From UBA830 sp002295635 (lineage in GTDB: Bacteria; Pseudomonadota; Alphaproteobacteria; MPNO01; UBA830): 64,000 bases of DNA. The notes beneath the pieces are model-generated. The model ran no database searches. It saw only the letters and a list, made by a program, of their open reading frames with translations, and was not told the origin of the DNA. Made by a program: the position numbers and the translations under genes. Every line of letters starts with the position of its first letter. Position 1 is the first letter of the stretch. This document shows, in pieces, positions 24,925 to 33,866 of this stretch. The DNA is taken from the NCBI GenBank assembly GCA_002295635.1, contig DBHK01000007.1, positions 53,923-117,922 of the forward strand, written 5' to 3'.

Positions 24925-26364
24925 TTAGACTAGGAACCAAGCACCGAGACCGAGAAACGCCATAAACGCTACGACATCGGTAACGGTCGTGAGGAACACA
25001 CCGGAGGCGATTGCAGGATCGAAACGTGTTCGAGACAGACCTAGCGGGATCGCAGCCCCCGCCAAACCGGCAATAACCATCGTTATAACCATTGCCACCG
25101 CCATTACGATGGCAATTCCGAAGTTCCCGGACCAAATCCATGCGATAAGACCGATAATTACCGCAAATAACACCCCGTTAAAGGAACCAACCAAGATTTC
25201 CTTAGACAAAACACGCAAAGCGTTCGCTGGGATTAGCTGCTTCATCGCGATAGCACGCACAGCAACGGTGAGTGTCTGGGTACCTGCATTTCCACCCATG
25301 GAAGCAGCGATTGGCATCAGAACCGCCAGCATTACAACCTGCTCAATAGTCCCTTGAAAAAGCCCAATAACAATTGACGCCATAATCGCAGTTAATAAAT
25401 TGAGAAACAGCCAGGAAAAACGTGACTTCCCAGTATCTAGAACGGCTGCATAAAGATCATCTTCCTGAACACCACCAAGCCGCATTATATCCTCCTCGGC
25501 TTCCTGATATATAACGTCGACGATATCATCAATTGTTATCACGCCGATCAGCCTGTCCGAATCGTCGACAACGGGTGCCGAGATCAAATCCTGCTGGGCA
25601 AAAACATATGCAACCTCTTCCTGGTCCATATTGACCGGAACCGAAACGAATTCACTCAACATGATGTCTCGGATAGCGACCGGCCTTTTGGTCCGTAGAA
25701 TATGGCTTAGCGCAACGTAGCCTATCAAGCGGTGCCGCGGATCGACCACGAAAACATCGTAAAAATCATTTGGCAATTCGGCGTTTTCGCGCAGAAAATC
25801 AATCACCTCGCCAACGTTCCAAAAAGACGGCACCGCAACAAATTCGCGCTGCATAAGGCGACCGGCGCTCTCTTCGGGAAACGTCAGCCCCTCTTCCAAC
25901 ATCATTCGTAGCGAATGAGGTATTCCATGAAGGACCCGCCTTTGCTTAGTTTCTTGAAGCGTGGATATCAGGCTCAAGGCATCGTCAGATTCCAGATCTG
26001 AAATCACCTCGGCGATCTTATCAGTACCCAGTTGTTCGACAATTTCGTCGCGAATCTTTTCATCCAACTCCGTCAAGATTGCGGGCTTAAAATTTTGCCG
26101 TATAAGGTCAACAAGCTTAGCCCGCATTGGGCCCCGTAACATTTCGATCAAATCGGCGACCTCGGCGGCATGAAGCCGCGATACGATTTGCCCGATTGCA
26201 ACGTCGTCATTGGAATTCAAAGCAACGATCACGTTCTGAACCACGTCCGGGTTAAGGCCAAGCAAATCCGCCGCCTGAACTGGTGATATGCCTTCTGTAA
26301 CTTCTGTATCTGCAGAACCTATAACCATTCGGATCACTTCCGGTATTCGGCTGCCCGACTTCAC
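24925..26364 (-). CDS. mgtE: Magnesium transporter MgtE
   Basis: Inner-membrane Mg2+ channel gated by cytosolic Mg2+. 479 aa: an N-terminal helical MgtE_N domain (about 30-130, LHAAEVADLIEML), two CBS domains (about 140-265, with IGYVALSHIL and LIGVITIDDIVDVI), then five membrane helices. The pore motif GGNAGTQTLTV and the last-helix VTDVVAFMAFLGLG (with the selectivity Asp) are intact. The longest frame begins with GTG at 26364, immediately below the tRNA-Leu terminator and without a Shine-Dalgarno; ATG 26328, after GGAAG, may be the real start and loses no conserved residues. Confidence 0.95.
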   Translation of the reverse strand: MKSGSRIPEVIRMVIGSADTEVTEGISPVQAADLLGLNPDVVQNVIVALNSNDDVAIGQIVSRLHAAEVADLIEMLRGPMRAKLVDLIRQNFKPAILTELDEKIRDEIVEQLGTDKIAEVISDLESDDALSLISTLQETKQRRVLHGIPHSLRMMLEEGLTFPEESAGRLMQREFVAVPSFWNVGEVIDFLRENAELPNDFYDVFVVDPRHRLIGYVALSHILRTKRPVAIRDIMLSEFVSVPVNMDQEEVAYVFAQQDLISAPVVDDSDRLIGVITIDDIVDVIYQEAEEDIMRLGGVQEDDLYAAVLDTGKSRFSWLFLNLLTAIMASIVIGLFQGTIEQVVMLAVLMPIAASMGGNAGTQTLTVAVRAIAMKQLIPANALRVLSKEILVGSFNGVLFAVIIGLIAWIWSGNFGIAIVMAVAMVITMVIAGLAGAAIPLGLSRTRFDPAIASGVFLTTVTDVVAFMAFLGLGAWFLV

Positions 26365-26374
26365 CGATATGTAT

Positions 26375-26412
26375 AAAAAAGACCAGGCCCGCTCAAAATT
26401 GGCAGGCCTGGT
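26375..26412 (-). terminator. Rho-independent terminator after tRNA-Leu
   Basis: On the minus strand ACCAGGCC and GGCCTGGT form a perfect 8-bp stem with a 15-base loop, followed by TC and a run of six T. It begins just after the tRNA CCA end, so it should end the tRNA-Leu transcript; mgtE begins immediately beyond. Confidence 0.75.
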
Positions 26413-26418
26413 TTAATC

Positions 26419-26837
26419 TGGTGCGGTCGAGAAGACTCGAACNNNNNNNNNNNNNNNNNNNNNNNNNNNNNNNNNNNNNNNNNNNNNNNNNNNNNNNNNN
26501 NNNNNNNNNNNNNNNNNNNNNNNNNNNNNNNNNNNNNNNNNNNNNNNNNNNNNNNNNNNNNNNNNNNNNNNNNNNNNNNNNNNNNNNNNNNNNNNNNNNN
26601 NNNNNNNNNNNNNNNNNNNNNNNNNNNNNNNNNNNNNNNNNNNNNNNNNNNNNNNNNNNNNNNNNNNNNNNNNNNNNNNNNNNNNNNNNNNNNNNNNNNN
26701 NNNNNNNNNNNNNNNNNNNNNNNNNNNNNNNNNNNNNNNNNNNNNNNNNNNNNNNNNNNNNNNNNNNNNNNNNNNNNNNNNNNNNNNNNNNNNNNNNNNN
26801 NNNNNNNNNNNNNNNCTACCAATTCCGCCACGACCGC
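26419..26837 (-). tRNA. tRNA-Leu, interior lost in an assembly gap
   Basis: Both ends are present: 5' GCGGTCGTGGCGGAATTGG at 26837 downwards, and 3' GTTCGAGTCTTCT-CGACCGC-A-CCA ending at 26419. The acceptor arms GCGGTCG/CGACCGC pair perfectly and the GTGGCGGAATTGG D-arm is typical of leucine. The anticodon, the long variable arm and part of the T-stem fall in the run of N, so the isoacceptor cannot be named. Confidence 0.85.
26443..26815. other. Assembly gap (373 N)
   Basis: Lies inside tRNA-Leu. Only about 40-45 bases of the tRNA are missing, so the gap length is much too large for an ordinary tRNA. Confidence 0.99.
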
Positions 26838-26924
26838 ACGTCGATAAAAATCTCCGTTTTCCTTGATTTTTTAGGGCGTTGTGACATACCAAATTGATGT
26901 TTCGATCGCAAGAGCCGAGCTTTC

Positions 26925-27605
26925 ATGAATTTCTCGCCTCCCATTGAATGGCACATTTCCCGGGGCTTAATAGAATACCCGACCGCAATAAAGACTATGG
27001 AAAGACGAGTAGCTAGTATCTCCGCAGGTGGGAATGAAGCAATATGGCTAGTCGAACATCCCCCCCTCTATACGGCTGGTACGAGTTCCCGCCCCGACGA
27101 CCTGATCGATTGCGACCGTTTTCCCGTGTATACAGCGGGGCGCGGCGGTGAATACACCTACCATGGGCCGGGGCAACGGGTGTGCTATGCGATGCTTGAT
27201 CTAGATCAGCGTGGACGAGATATCCGCCGCTATGTTCGTGATTTAGAAGACTGGGTGATAATAACACTACGAGATTTAGGAATCATGGGTGAGCGACGAG
27301 ATGGTCGGGTTGGTATTTGGGTAGAACACCGTTCAGAAAACGGTACAGTCATTCGGGAAGAAAAGGTGGCAGCTATCGGGGTCCGGGTCCGCCGTTGGAT
27401 CAGTTTCCATGGAGTATCGATCAATCTAGAGCCGAACCTAAGCCACTATGAAGGAATCGTTCCCTGCGGGATTTCTGAATTTGGCGTGACATCGCTTAAG
27501 CAGCTGGGGCTATCAATATCAATGGCGGAACTCGATGACACGTTGAGGGCATCATTTGAAACCGTGTTTGGTAGGCAAACCGTTACAAGGTCGGACACTC
27601 CATAA
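26925..27605 (+). CDS. lipB: Octanoyltransferase LipB
   Basis: Transfers octanoate from acyl carrier protein to the lipoyl domains of 2-oxoacid dehydrogenases; cytoplasmic. 226 aa. Substrate motif GGEYTYHGPGQ (residues about 73-83), catalytic Lys147 in EEKVAAIGVRVRRW and catalytic Cys181 in GIVPCGISEFGVTS are all present, as is FHGVSINLEPNL. It is divergent from tRNA-Leu with 87 bases between them, and converges on the ATP12 gene. Confidence 0.96.
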   Translation: MNFSPPIEWHISRGLIEYPTAIKTMERRVASISAGGNEAIWLVEHPPLYTAGTSSRPDDLIDCDRFPVYTAGRGGEYTYHGPGQRVCYAMLDLDQRGRDIRRYVRDLEDWVIITLRDLGIMGERRDGRVGIWVEHRSENGTVIREEKVAAIGVRVRRWISFHGVSINLEPNLSHYEGIVPCGISEFGVTSLKQLGLSISMAELDDTLRASFETVFGRQTVTRSDTP

Positions 27606-27822
27606 TTTGTAAAATTTGGATGAAGGTTCTTTGCTAGTTTTACTTGTCCAATCTTAGACCTGAGCTAGTTGGTTTTTTGCATGGATGAAATATCGGATTC
27701 CTCACGGAAGAAAAGGCTCAAACGTACAATGTTTCTACCATTCAATATTTTTGCCTGCTGCGCTGCCTAAAAAGTTAAGAATCCATCCAGAATGCAAGCG
27801 GTTATCGGCACATAAACAGACG

Positions 27823-28524
27823 TCATGTTGTGTCGCAAAGCAGGTCCAAAAATCTTGCGGCCATAATTACATCCGCCCGAAGACTCTCCCTGCGTTTCAT
27901 CACCTCCGGGTCTTCTCCCCATTTATTAATCTGATCGGTCTCTTCTAGGAGAGAATATTCCCAGGCAGTTATCGCATCGATTTCCCCAAATGCCATGGCC
28001 AATCCTAGTACCACTGATCCACACGCCGATGTGGCCATATGAAGCGCTGACAAACCAAAAACGTCAAAAGAAGCCACTAAATCACGAATGGCATTCAAAT
28101 CCCGCTGGCTCTGTTTCAGGGGCAAGACTGAGGCAGTTGACTTGAGTTCTATCCCCTTCTCATCACGCAGCCAGCAAAGCAATGGTTCCCAGTGCCGATT
28201 CTGCTTTTCATTAAGCTCAGGCGGTTCAATCGTTCGATAACATACCAAATCGGTTTCTGCGAACGTAACAATCTCCTCGATGACAACCTCGCAATGCGCC
28301 GAAACACGGTCGACAGCGGTATTCGCCAATCGTGTGAGTTTCATACAACTCGGATCAATCTCGTCTTCATCAGTCCGCCATTCGTCTGCCACGGCGACCG
28401 CGAGTGATTCAGATGGCAGTGAAAGGTCATTTTTAGCAGGTGTCTTTATGGGCCGTTCGTCCAGATAAATCGAATACCCATCGTCTCTCTCGCGGACGCT
28501 AACATTTTTATATAATTTTTTCAC
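27823..28524 (-). CDS. ATP12 family chaperone
   Basis: Putative assembly chaperone for the F1-ATPase alpha subunit, 233 aa. Typical features: KLYKNVSVRERDDGYSIYLDERPIKTPAKN at the start (GYSIYLDERPIKTP is the signature), ADEWRTDEDEIDPSCMKLTRLANTA and LVCYRTIEPPEL, then HHWGEDPE-like WGEDPEVMKRRESL near the end. The start is GTG at 28524, overlapping the upstream TGA by 3 bases (GTGA). The alphaproteobacterial gene order RarA-CrcB-RluC-HAD-ATP12 supports the call. Confidence 0.92.
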   Translation of the reverse strand: MKKLYKNVSVRERDDGYSIYLDERPIKTPAKNDLSLPSESLAVAVADEWRTDEDEIDPSCMKLTRLANTAVDRVSAHCEVVIEEIVTFAETDLVCYRTIEPPELNEKQNRHWEPLLCWLRDEKGIELKSTASVLPLKQSQRDLNAIRDLVASFDVFGLSALHMATSACGSVVLGLAMAFGEIDAITAWEYSLLEETDQINKWGEDPEVMKRRESLRADVIMAARFLDLLCDTT

Positions 28525-29210
28525 GGCCCCAAAGTTCCACTGATCAGCAAAGCCGAATACTCATGAAGCTGATCGAATTCATCTACGACATGGTGTGCGC
28601 CGGCATCCCTCAACTTCTGTTTGGGATGAACCCCCCATGTTACCCCGATCGCTCCCGTCCCGGCATTCCGCCCGGTTAAAATATCGTACGTCGTGTCCCC
28701 AATCATTACCGTGTCTTCGGGTGCCGCGCCGACATCGGCCATTGCTTCGTTCAGAAGATATGGATCAGGCTTTCCGGGTCCTAGATCAGCCGTTTTAACT
28801 GTCGAAAAACGGTCGGACAGCCCCGCTTGATCAAGCAAATCATAAAAACGTCGGTTTGACCGGCTTGTTACGATCGCCAGCACGTAGTCATCCTCTTCAA
28901 AACGATCAAGCATTTCAGAGGCACCAATAAAAATCTCTTCTACCGGTCGATCGGGCGGGGAGCGATCACCGCGAGCGATTTCTGCATGGTACTCGTGGAT
29001 CATAGACACTTCTCGCGCACCAGCTCCAGGAACGAGGGTTTCGACACTCTTTTCCCAAGGCAAGCCGATGATATTCCGAATCTGGTCATCAGACACCTCG
29101 GGAAATCCTAATGCATTCCAGCAGGCCCGGACACCGATAACGATCGACGGAATGCTGTTCAACAGTGTCCCGTCCAGATCAAATGCCGCCAATCGTACCT
29201 TAGAGCTCAT
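28521..29210 (-). CDS. HAD-IA family hydrolase (phosphoglycolate phosphatase-like)
   Basis: Cytoplasmic phosphatase of 229 aa. HAD motifs in order: I AFDLDGTLLNS, II IVTSRSNR, III with Lys in GPGKPDPYLL, and IV MIGDTTYDI. The cap domain between I and II is of the C1 helical type. ATG 29210 follows GGCGGA and lies 8 bases after the RluC stop; the upstream frame extension overlaps rluC. The substrate is uncertain; phosphoglycolate and pyrophosphate are family possibilities. Confidence 0.88.
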   Translation of the reverse strand: MSSKVRLAAFDLDGTLLNSIPSIVIGVRACWNALGFPEVSDDQIRNIIGLPWEKSVETLVPGAGAREVSMIHEYHAEIARGDRSPPDRPVEEIFIGASEMLDRFEEDDYVLAIVTSRSNRRFYDLLDQAGLSDRFSTVKTADLGPGKPDPYLLNEAMADVGAAPEDTVMIGDTTYDILTGRNAGTGAIGVTWGVHPKQKLRDAGAHHVVDEFDQLHEYSALLISGTLGP

Positions 29211-29218
29211 TCCGCCTT

Positions 29219-30181
29219 CTACCCCCGCCCCATGTCGAAACCGAAAAACTGCCACGATTGGATTAGTTTTGCAGGTAATGGCGCCGTTACACGCAATTCT
29301 CCACCGGATGGGTGCGGTAGTTTAATTGACCGAGCATGAAGATGTAGTGTCTCCGGATACGGTGTCCCATCGAGAATTGCCGCTTTTCCCCCATATTTCC
29401 GATCGCCTGCGATTGGGGTGTTCATGCCCGCACAATGAACTCGAAGTTGGTGTTTCCTGCCGGTCTGAGGTTTTAAGAGCAGCCAGGATACCTTCCGGCC
29501 AGCTGCATCGACCACCCGGTAGTCCGTTATTGCAATCTTACCCATCGCAGCATCGGCTATTACCTTCTCGTATCCATCCCGGCCTGTCGATTTAATAAGA
29601 GGGTGACTTATCGTCCCTTGGCGTGGCGACGGAACTCCAGACACAAGCGCCCAATAGGATTTTTCAGCAGCTCGTCCTCTAAACGATTCTCCAAGTTTTG
29701 CCGCGACGGAAGCGCTACGAGCGACCAGCAAAACGCCACTAGTATCGAGGTCTAGTCGGTGCACCAGCTTTGGTCGGTCTTCGCCGGGATTAACCAATCC
29801 TGCCAGAAGTCCGTCAATATGCCGTCCAACACCGCTTCCGCCCTGCACGGCTATCCCTGCAGGTTTGTTCAGTGCAATCACATCAGCATCTGAATACAGG
29901 ACCAAGGAATTGATCCAGGAACAATCAATCGGACTGACTTCTTGATCGATAGCCGACCGCTCCGACTCTGTCACTAATTCGAGCGGGGGTATACGAACTT
30001 TCTGACCAGCTTCCAGCCGGGATGACGATTTTACACGCCCGCCGTCCACACGTATCTGCCCCTTTCTTAGAAGCTTTTCGAGCCTACCGTGTTTCAACTC
30101 GGGAAAATGCCGTCTAAACCACCGATCGACGCGGATGTTGGTTTCCTCAGTCGCCACTTCACGAGTTTGAACTCGCCTCAT
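29219..30181 (-). CDS. RluC/RluA family 23S rRNA pseudouridine synthase
   Basis: Isomerises uridines of 23S rRNA to pseudouridine. 320 aa: an N-terminal S4 RNA-binding domain (RLEKLLRKGQIRVDGGRVK) and the RluA catalytic domain with HRLDLDTSGVLLVA, which holds the catalytic Asp. Lys-rich C-terminal GRKHQLRVHCA and GDRKYGG are also present. ATG 30181 overlaps the crcB stop as ATGA; an open frame runs further upstream through crcB but is not coding. Confidence 0.92.
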   Translation of the reverse strand: MRRVQTREVATEETNIRVDRWFRRHFPELKHGRLEKLLRKGQIRVDGGRVKSSSRLEAGQKVRIPPLELVTESERSAIDQEVSPIDCSWINSLVLYSDADVIALNKPAGIAVQGGSGVGRHIDGLLAGLVNPGEDRPKLVHRLDLDTSGVLLVARSASVAAKLGESFRGRAAEKSYWALVSGVPSPRQGTISHPLIKSTGRDGYEKVIADAAMGKIAITDYRVVDAAGRKVSWLLLKPQTGRKHQLRVHCAGMNTPIAGDRKYGGKAAILDGTPYPETLHLHARSIKLPHPSGGELRVTAPLPAKLIQSWQFFGFDMGRG

Positions 30182-30558
30182 AAGAGAATTACTCGCGCCA
30201 GACCCAATCCTGCAAAAAGCCCTCCCAAAGATAGTATAAGGGTACCAATCACATAAAATACTGCGAGATGGGGCCGGTTGCGTTTCGTCAAAATCAAAAT
30301 ATCCATCGAAAATGCTGAAAAGGTTATGAAACCGCCCAGAACGCCGACGACTAGGAATAACCTGAATTCCGCTGACAGAGCCCAGCACTCCGCCAAAATC
30401 TCTATTATGACACCGAAACATAGGGAACCACCAAACTTGACAACTACCGTGCCCCATGGAAATCGTCCGCCTATTATCTGAACCGTTGCAATTCTTATCG
30501 CATATCGCAAAGACGCGCCTACTTCGCCACCGGGTACTACCAAAAAAGACATTTTCAT
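30178..30558 (-). CDS. crcB: CrcB/Fluc fluoride channel, with an altered pore residue
   Basis: Small four-helix membrane protein (126 aa) that in the family exports fluoride as an antiparallel dimer. GGEVGASLRYAIR and GVLGGFITFSAFSMD, including both pore phenylalanines and the TFS motif, are conserved. The second-helix motif that normally reads TxxVNxxGxF is TVVVKFGGSL here, so Lys41 replaces the pore Asn and the following Phe is Leu. The codon is an unambiguous AAG. The protein may be altered in function or have a changed selectivity. Seven bases after rarA; its stop overlaps rluC. Confidence 0.88.
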   Translation of the reverse strand: MKMSFLVVPGGEVGASLRYAIRIATVQIIGGRFPWGTVVVKFGGSLCFGVIIEILAECWALSAEFRLFLVVGVLGGFITFSAFSMDILILTKRNRPHLAVFYVIGTLILSLGGLFAGLGLARVILL

Positions 30559-30564
30559 AGCGTT

Positions 30565-31875
30565 CTAACCGTCTTCACTCTGTATCGAGGTACGTAGTTT
30601 TTCCCAGTATTCCAAACGTTCCGAAATATCGCGTTCGAAACCACGATCAAACGGATGGTAAAACTTCTCTCTCGAAATCTCCTCTGGAAAATAGTTCTTG
30701 CCGGAAAATCCCTCTTCCGAATTATGGTCGTAATGATAATCGTGTCCGTATCCAAGGTCTCTCATCAGAGTGTTTGGCGCATTAAGAATATGCTTCGGCG
30801 GCGACAAAGACCCGCTCGACTTGGCTGATCTGGCAGACGACTTAAAAGCCGAATAAACCGCATTAGACTTTGGCGCAGTCGCAAGATAGATCACGCACTG
30901 AGCAACCACGAGATCTCCTTCGGGTGACCCAATCCGTTCATATGCCTCCCACGCGGCAATCGATTGGCTTAGCGCATTGGGATCCGCTAAGCCAATATCT
31001 TCTACCGCGAAGCGTGTCAGGCGCCGCAGAATATAGCGTGGGTCTTCTCCTCCATCTAACATGCGCGCAAACCAGTAAAGCGAAGCATCTACATCGGATC
31101 CGCGCAAAGATTTATGAAGTGCGCTGATCAAATTGTAATGCGCTTCTTGGGTCTTATCATATAGTGGCGCACGTTTCTGAATACGCTCGGTTAGCTCAGC
31201 AACATCAAGAGGAGCCGACGCGGGGATTGCCCGGATTTCCTCAACGAGATTAAGCAAATACCGGCCATCCCCGTCTGCCATGTCGCAGATTGATCGCCTA
31301 GCATCGTTTGTTAACGGTAAAGGCTGACCAAATTCTGCCTCAGCCCGCGTCAAAATGTTCTCCAGCGCAACTTGGTCAAGTCTATTAAGTACCAAGACGT
31401 GGCATCGAGACAATAAAGCGCTGTTGAGCTCGAAAGACGGGTTCTCTGTCGTTGCACCGACCAAGATAATAGTACCGTCCTCTAAATATGGGAGGAATCC
31501 ATCCTGTTGTGTGCGGTTAAAGCGGTGAATTTCATCGACGAACAACAACGTCCCCTTCCCAAGGGCCCGACGTTCCACGGCAGCATCGAAAATCCGGCGT
31601 AGATCTGCTATACCTGAGAATATGGCAGATATGGCCTCGAAGTAAAAATTTGTCGTGTCCGCCAGAAGCCGTGCGAGAGTAGTCTTTCCTGTCCCAGGCG
31701 GTCCCCACAGGATCATGGACGTAACTCTGCCTTCTTGAACCATACGCCCCAGCGGGGCGGTCGGGCCCAACAAGTGATCTTGGCCGAGGACATTTTCTAA
31801 CCTACTCGGTCGCAAACGGTCCGCGAGCGGTTTTGGTACTTGAGCCTCAAAAAGGCCCCCACTCCCATTACCCAT
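30565..31875 (-). CDS. rarA: Replication-associated recombination protein A (RarA/MgsA)
   Basis: AAA+ ATPase acting at stalled replication forks. 436 aa: Walker A GPPGTGKTTLAR (near residue 57), Walker B LLFVDEIHRFN, sensor 1 in LVGATTENPSF, and the C-terminal tetramerisation region with LRGSDVDASLYWFARML. The N-terminal PLADRLRPSRLENVLGQDHLL is also classical. It starts 3 bases after the degP-like stop, indicating a common transcript. Confidence 0.96.
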   Translation of the reverse strand: MGNGSGGLFEAQVPKPLADRLRPSRLENVLGQDHLLGPTAPLGRMVQEGRVTSMILWGPPGTGKTTLARLLADTTNFYFEAISAIFSGIADLRRIFDAAVERRALGKGTLLFVDEIHRFNRTQQDGFLPYLEDGTIILVGATTENPSFELNSALLSRCHVLVLNRLDQVALENILTRAEAEFGQPLPLTNDARRSICDMADGDGRYLLNLVEEIRAIPASAPLDVAELTERIQKRAPLYDKTQEAHYNLISALHKSLRGSDVDASLYWFARMLDGGEDPRYILRRLTRFAVEDIGLADPNALSQSIAAWEAYERIGSPEGDLVVAQCVIYLATAPKSNAVYSAFKSSARSAKSSGSLSPPKHILNAPNTLMRDLGYGHDYHYDHNSEEGFSGKNYFPEEISREKFYHPFDRGFERDISERLEYWEKLRTSIQSEDG

Positions 31876-31878
31876 TCT

Positions 31879-33312
31879 TCAACCCCTGATAAGGAGCTGG
31901 AGCAGGCGTCCAGATCGTCTGATCTCGATTCGCCACGCCTTGTAGTCCGTCCTCAATAATTTCTTAAGACGAGCAACCGAGGATATTTTTGCGTGGTTTA
32001 ACCGAATAAGTATATCTCCCGGCTTTAGGCCTATTCGATCAGCAGGCGACCCCCTCTTGAGGCGCAAGACAATAACACCTGTCGATCCATTCTTAAGTGC
32101 CAGTTCTTCAACTAAAGCCGGGGACAAGTTAGCGATCTCCGCACCTGCGTACGGATTGGATCCAGTAATTAACCACAAATCACGTGGCGGCTCCTCGGGA
32201 GCAGCGATGAGATTAACTCGCCTTTCAAACGGTCGCCCGCTGCGAATAGCCCTGATAAGCGTTTGGCCACCAACCAGTAGTGTTGCTATTCGAAATTTTA
32301 GGGAATTCGCATCGGGTACATCTTTACCATCGATAGATACAATTACATCCCCGACCTTCAGTCCCGCGACAGCTGCAGGACCCCCGGGATGGACGGAATT
32401 CAACAATACGCCGGATGGCGTGGGTAGCTTTAGAGAACGCGCAATATCAGCATCCACGGTCTGACCACTTGCGCCGACCCAAGGTCTAATGACCACTCCA
32501 CCTTTGACCGCACTATCAATAACGGTGGCAACCATATTCGACGGTATGGCAAAGCCTATGCCGTTAGAACCACCACCGCGCGAATAAATCGCCGTATTAA
32601 TCCCGATAAGTCCACCATCCAGAGAAATTAACGCTCCGCCTGAATTACCGGGGTTAATGGCCGCATCCGTTTGGATAAAAAAATCAAAATCACTTACTCC
32701 ACGTGCCGTGCGCGCTAACGCTGAAACGATGCCGCTTGTTACCGTCTGCCCGACGCCAAAAGGGTTCCCAATGGCCAGAACAAAATCACCAACCTCGAGG
32801 GTGTCGGAGTCTCTAAGACTGAGGTAAGGTAACTTCTCAGTTCGACCCTTGATCCGCAGGATGGCGAGGTCGGTCTTTTTATCCCGTGTTACAACATCGG
32901 CCTCGAATTCTCGGCGATCCGCCAAAACAATTGTTATTTCATCTGCTTTGTCGATGACATGGAAATTCGTAACAACCAAGCCGTCATTGCTGACGATAAC
33001 GCCGGACCCAAGGGAATTCTGAACACGTTTACGGGTTCTTCCACCGAATTCGAATTTCTCGCCAAAAAATTGTCTGAAAAATGGGTCATTAAACAACGGC
33101 GTTTGAGCCCGGGTTTGTATGACCCGTCGAGTATAGATATTGACCACTGCAGGTGCCGCAGATTTAACGAGTGGTGCAAAAGATAGCTGCGTTTGGGCGC
33201 GTGAAGATGGTAAAATCTTCTTCTGCTTCGACAAACTAGATTCTACAAAAATCAGAATGCTTGCGGCAACCGCTAAAGTAAAACCAATTTTTCTCACAAA
33301 GCCTTTTATCAT
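31879..33312 (-). CDS. Do-family (DegP/DegQ-like) periplasmic serine protease
   Basis: Periplasmic protease/chaperone for envelope quality control, 477 aa. An N-terminal hydrophobic segment (residues about 8-24) serves as signal or anchor. The trypsin-like triad is seen as His in VVTNFHVID, Asp in KKTDLAILRI and Ser in PGNSGGAL. Two PDZ domains follow (about 275-360 and 390-477; second with RGSPADRIGLKPGDIL). First gene of the minus-strand run degP-rarA-crcB-rluC-HAD-ATP12. No clear Shine-Dalgarno precedes the ATG; a TAAAAT lies 6 bases before it. Confidence 0.94.
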   Translation of the reverse strand: MIKGFVRKIGFTLAVAASILIFVESSLSKQKKILPSSRAQTQLSFAPLVKSAAPAVVNIYTRRVIQTRAQTPLFNDPFFRQFFGEKFEFGGRTRKRVQNSLGSGVIVSNDGLVVTNFHVIDKADEITIVLADRREFEADVVTRDKKTDLAILRIKGRTEKLPYLSLRDSDTLEVGDFVLAIGNPFGVGQTVTSGIVSALARTARGVSDFDFFIQTDAAINPGNSGGALISLDGGLIGINTAIYSRGGGSNGIGFAIPSNMVATVIDSAVKGGVVIRPWVGASGQTVDADIARSLKLPTPSGVLLNSVHPGGPAAVAGLKVGDVIVSIDGKDVPDANSLKFRIATLLVGGQTLIRAIRSGRPFERRVNLIAAPEEPPRDLWLITGSNPYAGAEIANLSPALVEELALKNGSTGVIVLRLKRGSPADRIGLKPGDILIRLNHAKISSVARLKKLLRTDYKAWRIEIRRSGRLLQLLIRG

Positions 33313-33354
33313 GATACTATTTTAGTAGTTTCCATACCTCTTTCCTCAACGCAG

Positions 33355-33379
33355 AAGGGCGGTCCAAAGAACCGCCCTT
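33355..33379. terminator. Hairpin terminator between rplQ and degP-like gene
   Basis: AAGGGCGGT and ACCGCCCTT form a perfect 9-bp stem with a 7-base loop, 27 bases downstream of the rplQ stop. The T-rich tail is better on the plus side (CTTTCTATTT) than on the minus side, so on the minus strand it may be a leaky terminator of the alpha operon. Confidence 0.6.
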
Positions 33380-33405
33380 TCTATTTCGCCGTTTGCAAAT
33401 CGATC

Positions 33406-33837
33406 CTAAGCAACGGCTTCTTGCTCCCGCTCTTCATCCAAAAGAACAGGACCGGAGTCTTGGCCCTTCGCGTCAGCATCTCGTTCTACTAATTCGATGA
33501 CTGCCATCGGAGCTGAATCGCCGTAACGGAATCCCGCCTTGATTACGCGGGTATATCCCCCGGGTCGATCTCGGTAACGGTCGGCCAGCGTGGTAAAAAG
33601 TTTATCGGCAATAATCTTATCTCCGTGCAGCCGCGAGATCGCTATACGCCGGGCATGGAGGTCACCCCGCTTACCGAGTGTAATTAACCGGTCAACTACA
33701 GAGCGGAGTTCTTTAGCCTTGGGCAGGGTAGTCTTGATCTGCTCATGCTTTAGAAGCGCTGCGGCCATATTACCGAACAAGGCTTTTCTGTGTGAGCTCG
33801 TGCGATTGAGCTTTCGGCCACTCATACGATGGCGCAT
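33406..33837 (-). CDS. rplQ: 50S ribosomal protein L17
   Basis: Large-subunit protein near the peptide exit tunnel. 143 aa beginning MRHRMSGRKLNR with the typical HRKALFGNMAAALLKHE helix and PGGYTRVIKAGFRYGD block. It has an acidic C-terminal extension (about 20 residues after VIELVERD), common in alphaproteobacteria. Last gene of the alpha operon. Confidence 0.98.
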   Translation of the reverse strand: MRHRMSGRKLNRTSSHRKALFGNMAAALLKHEQIKTTLPKAKELRSVVDRLITLGKRGDLHARRIAISRLHGDKIIADKLFTTLADRYRDRPGGYTRVIKAGFRYGDSAPMAVIELVERDADAKGQDSGPVLLDEEREQEAVA

Positions 33838-33866
33838 TGTAAGATCCTCTTATTATTTCCGCCGAC

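Noticed and set aside
26443..26815. Group I intron in tRNA-Leu suggested by the 373-base gap
   Set aside because: The second gap in the scaffold is demonstrably overestimated by 317 bases, so the gap length carries no information; no intron sequence is visible.
27680..27769. 29-codon frame between lipB and the ATP12 gene
   Set aside because: Too short, no convincing ribosome binding site and no recognisable similarity.
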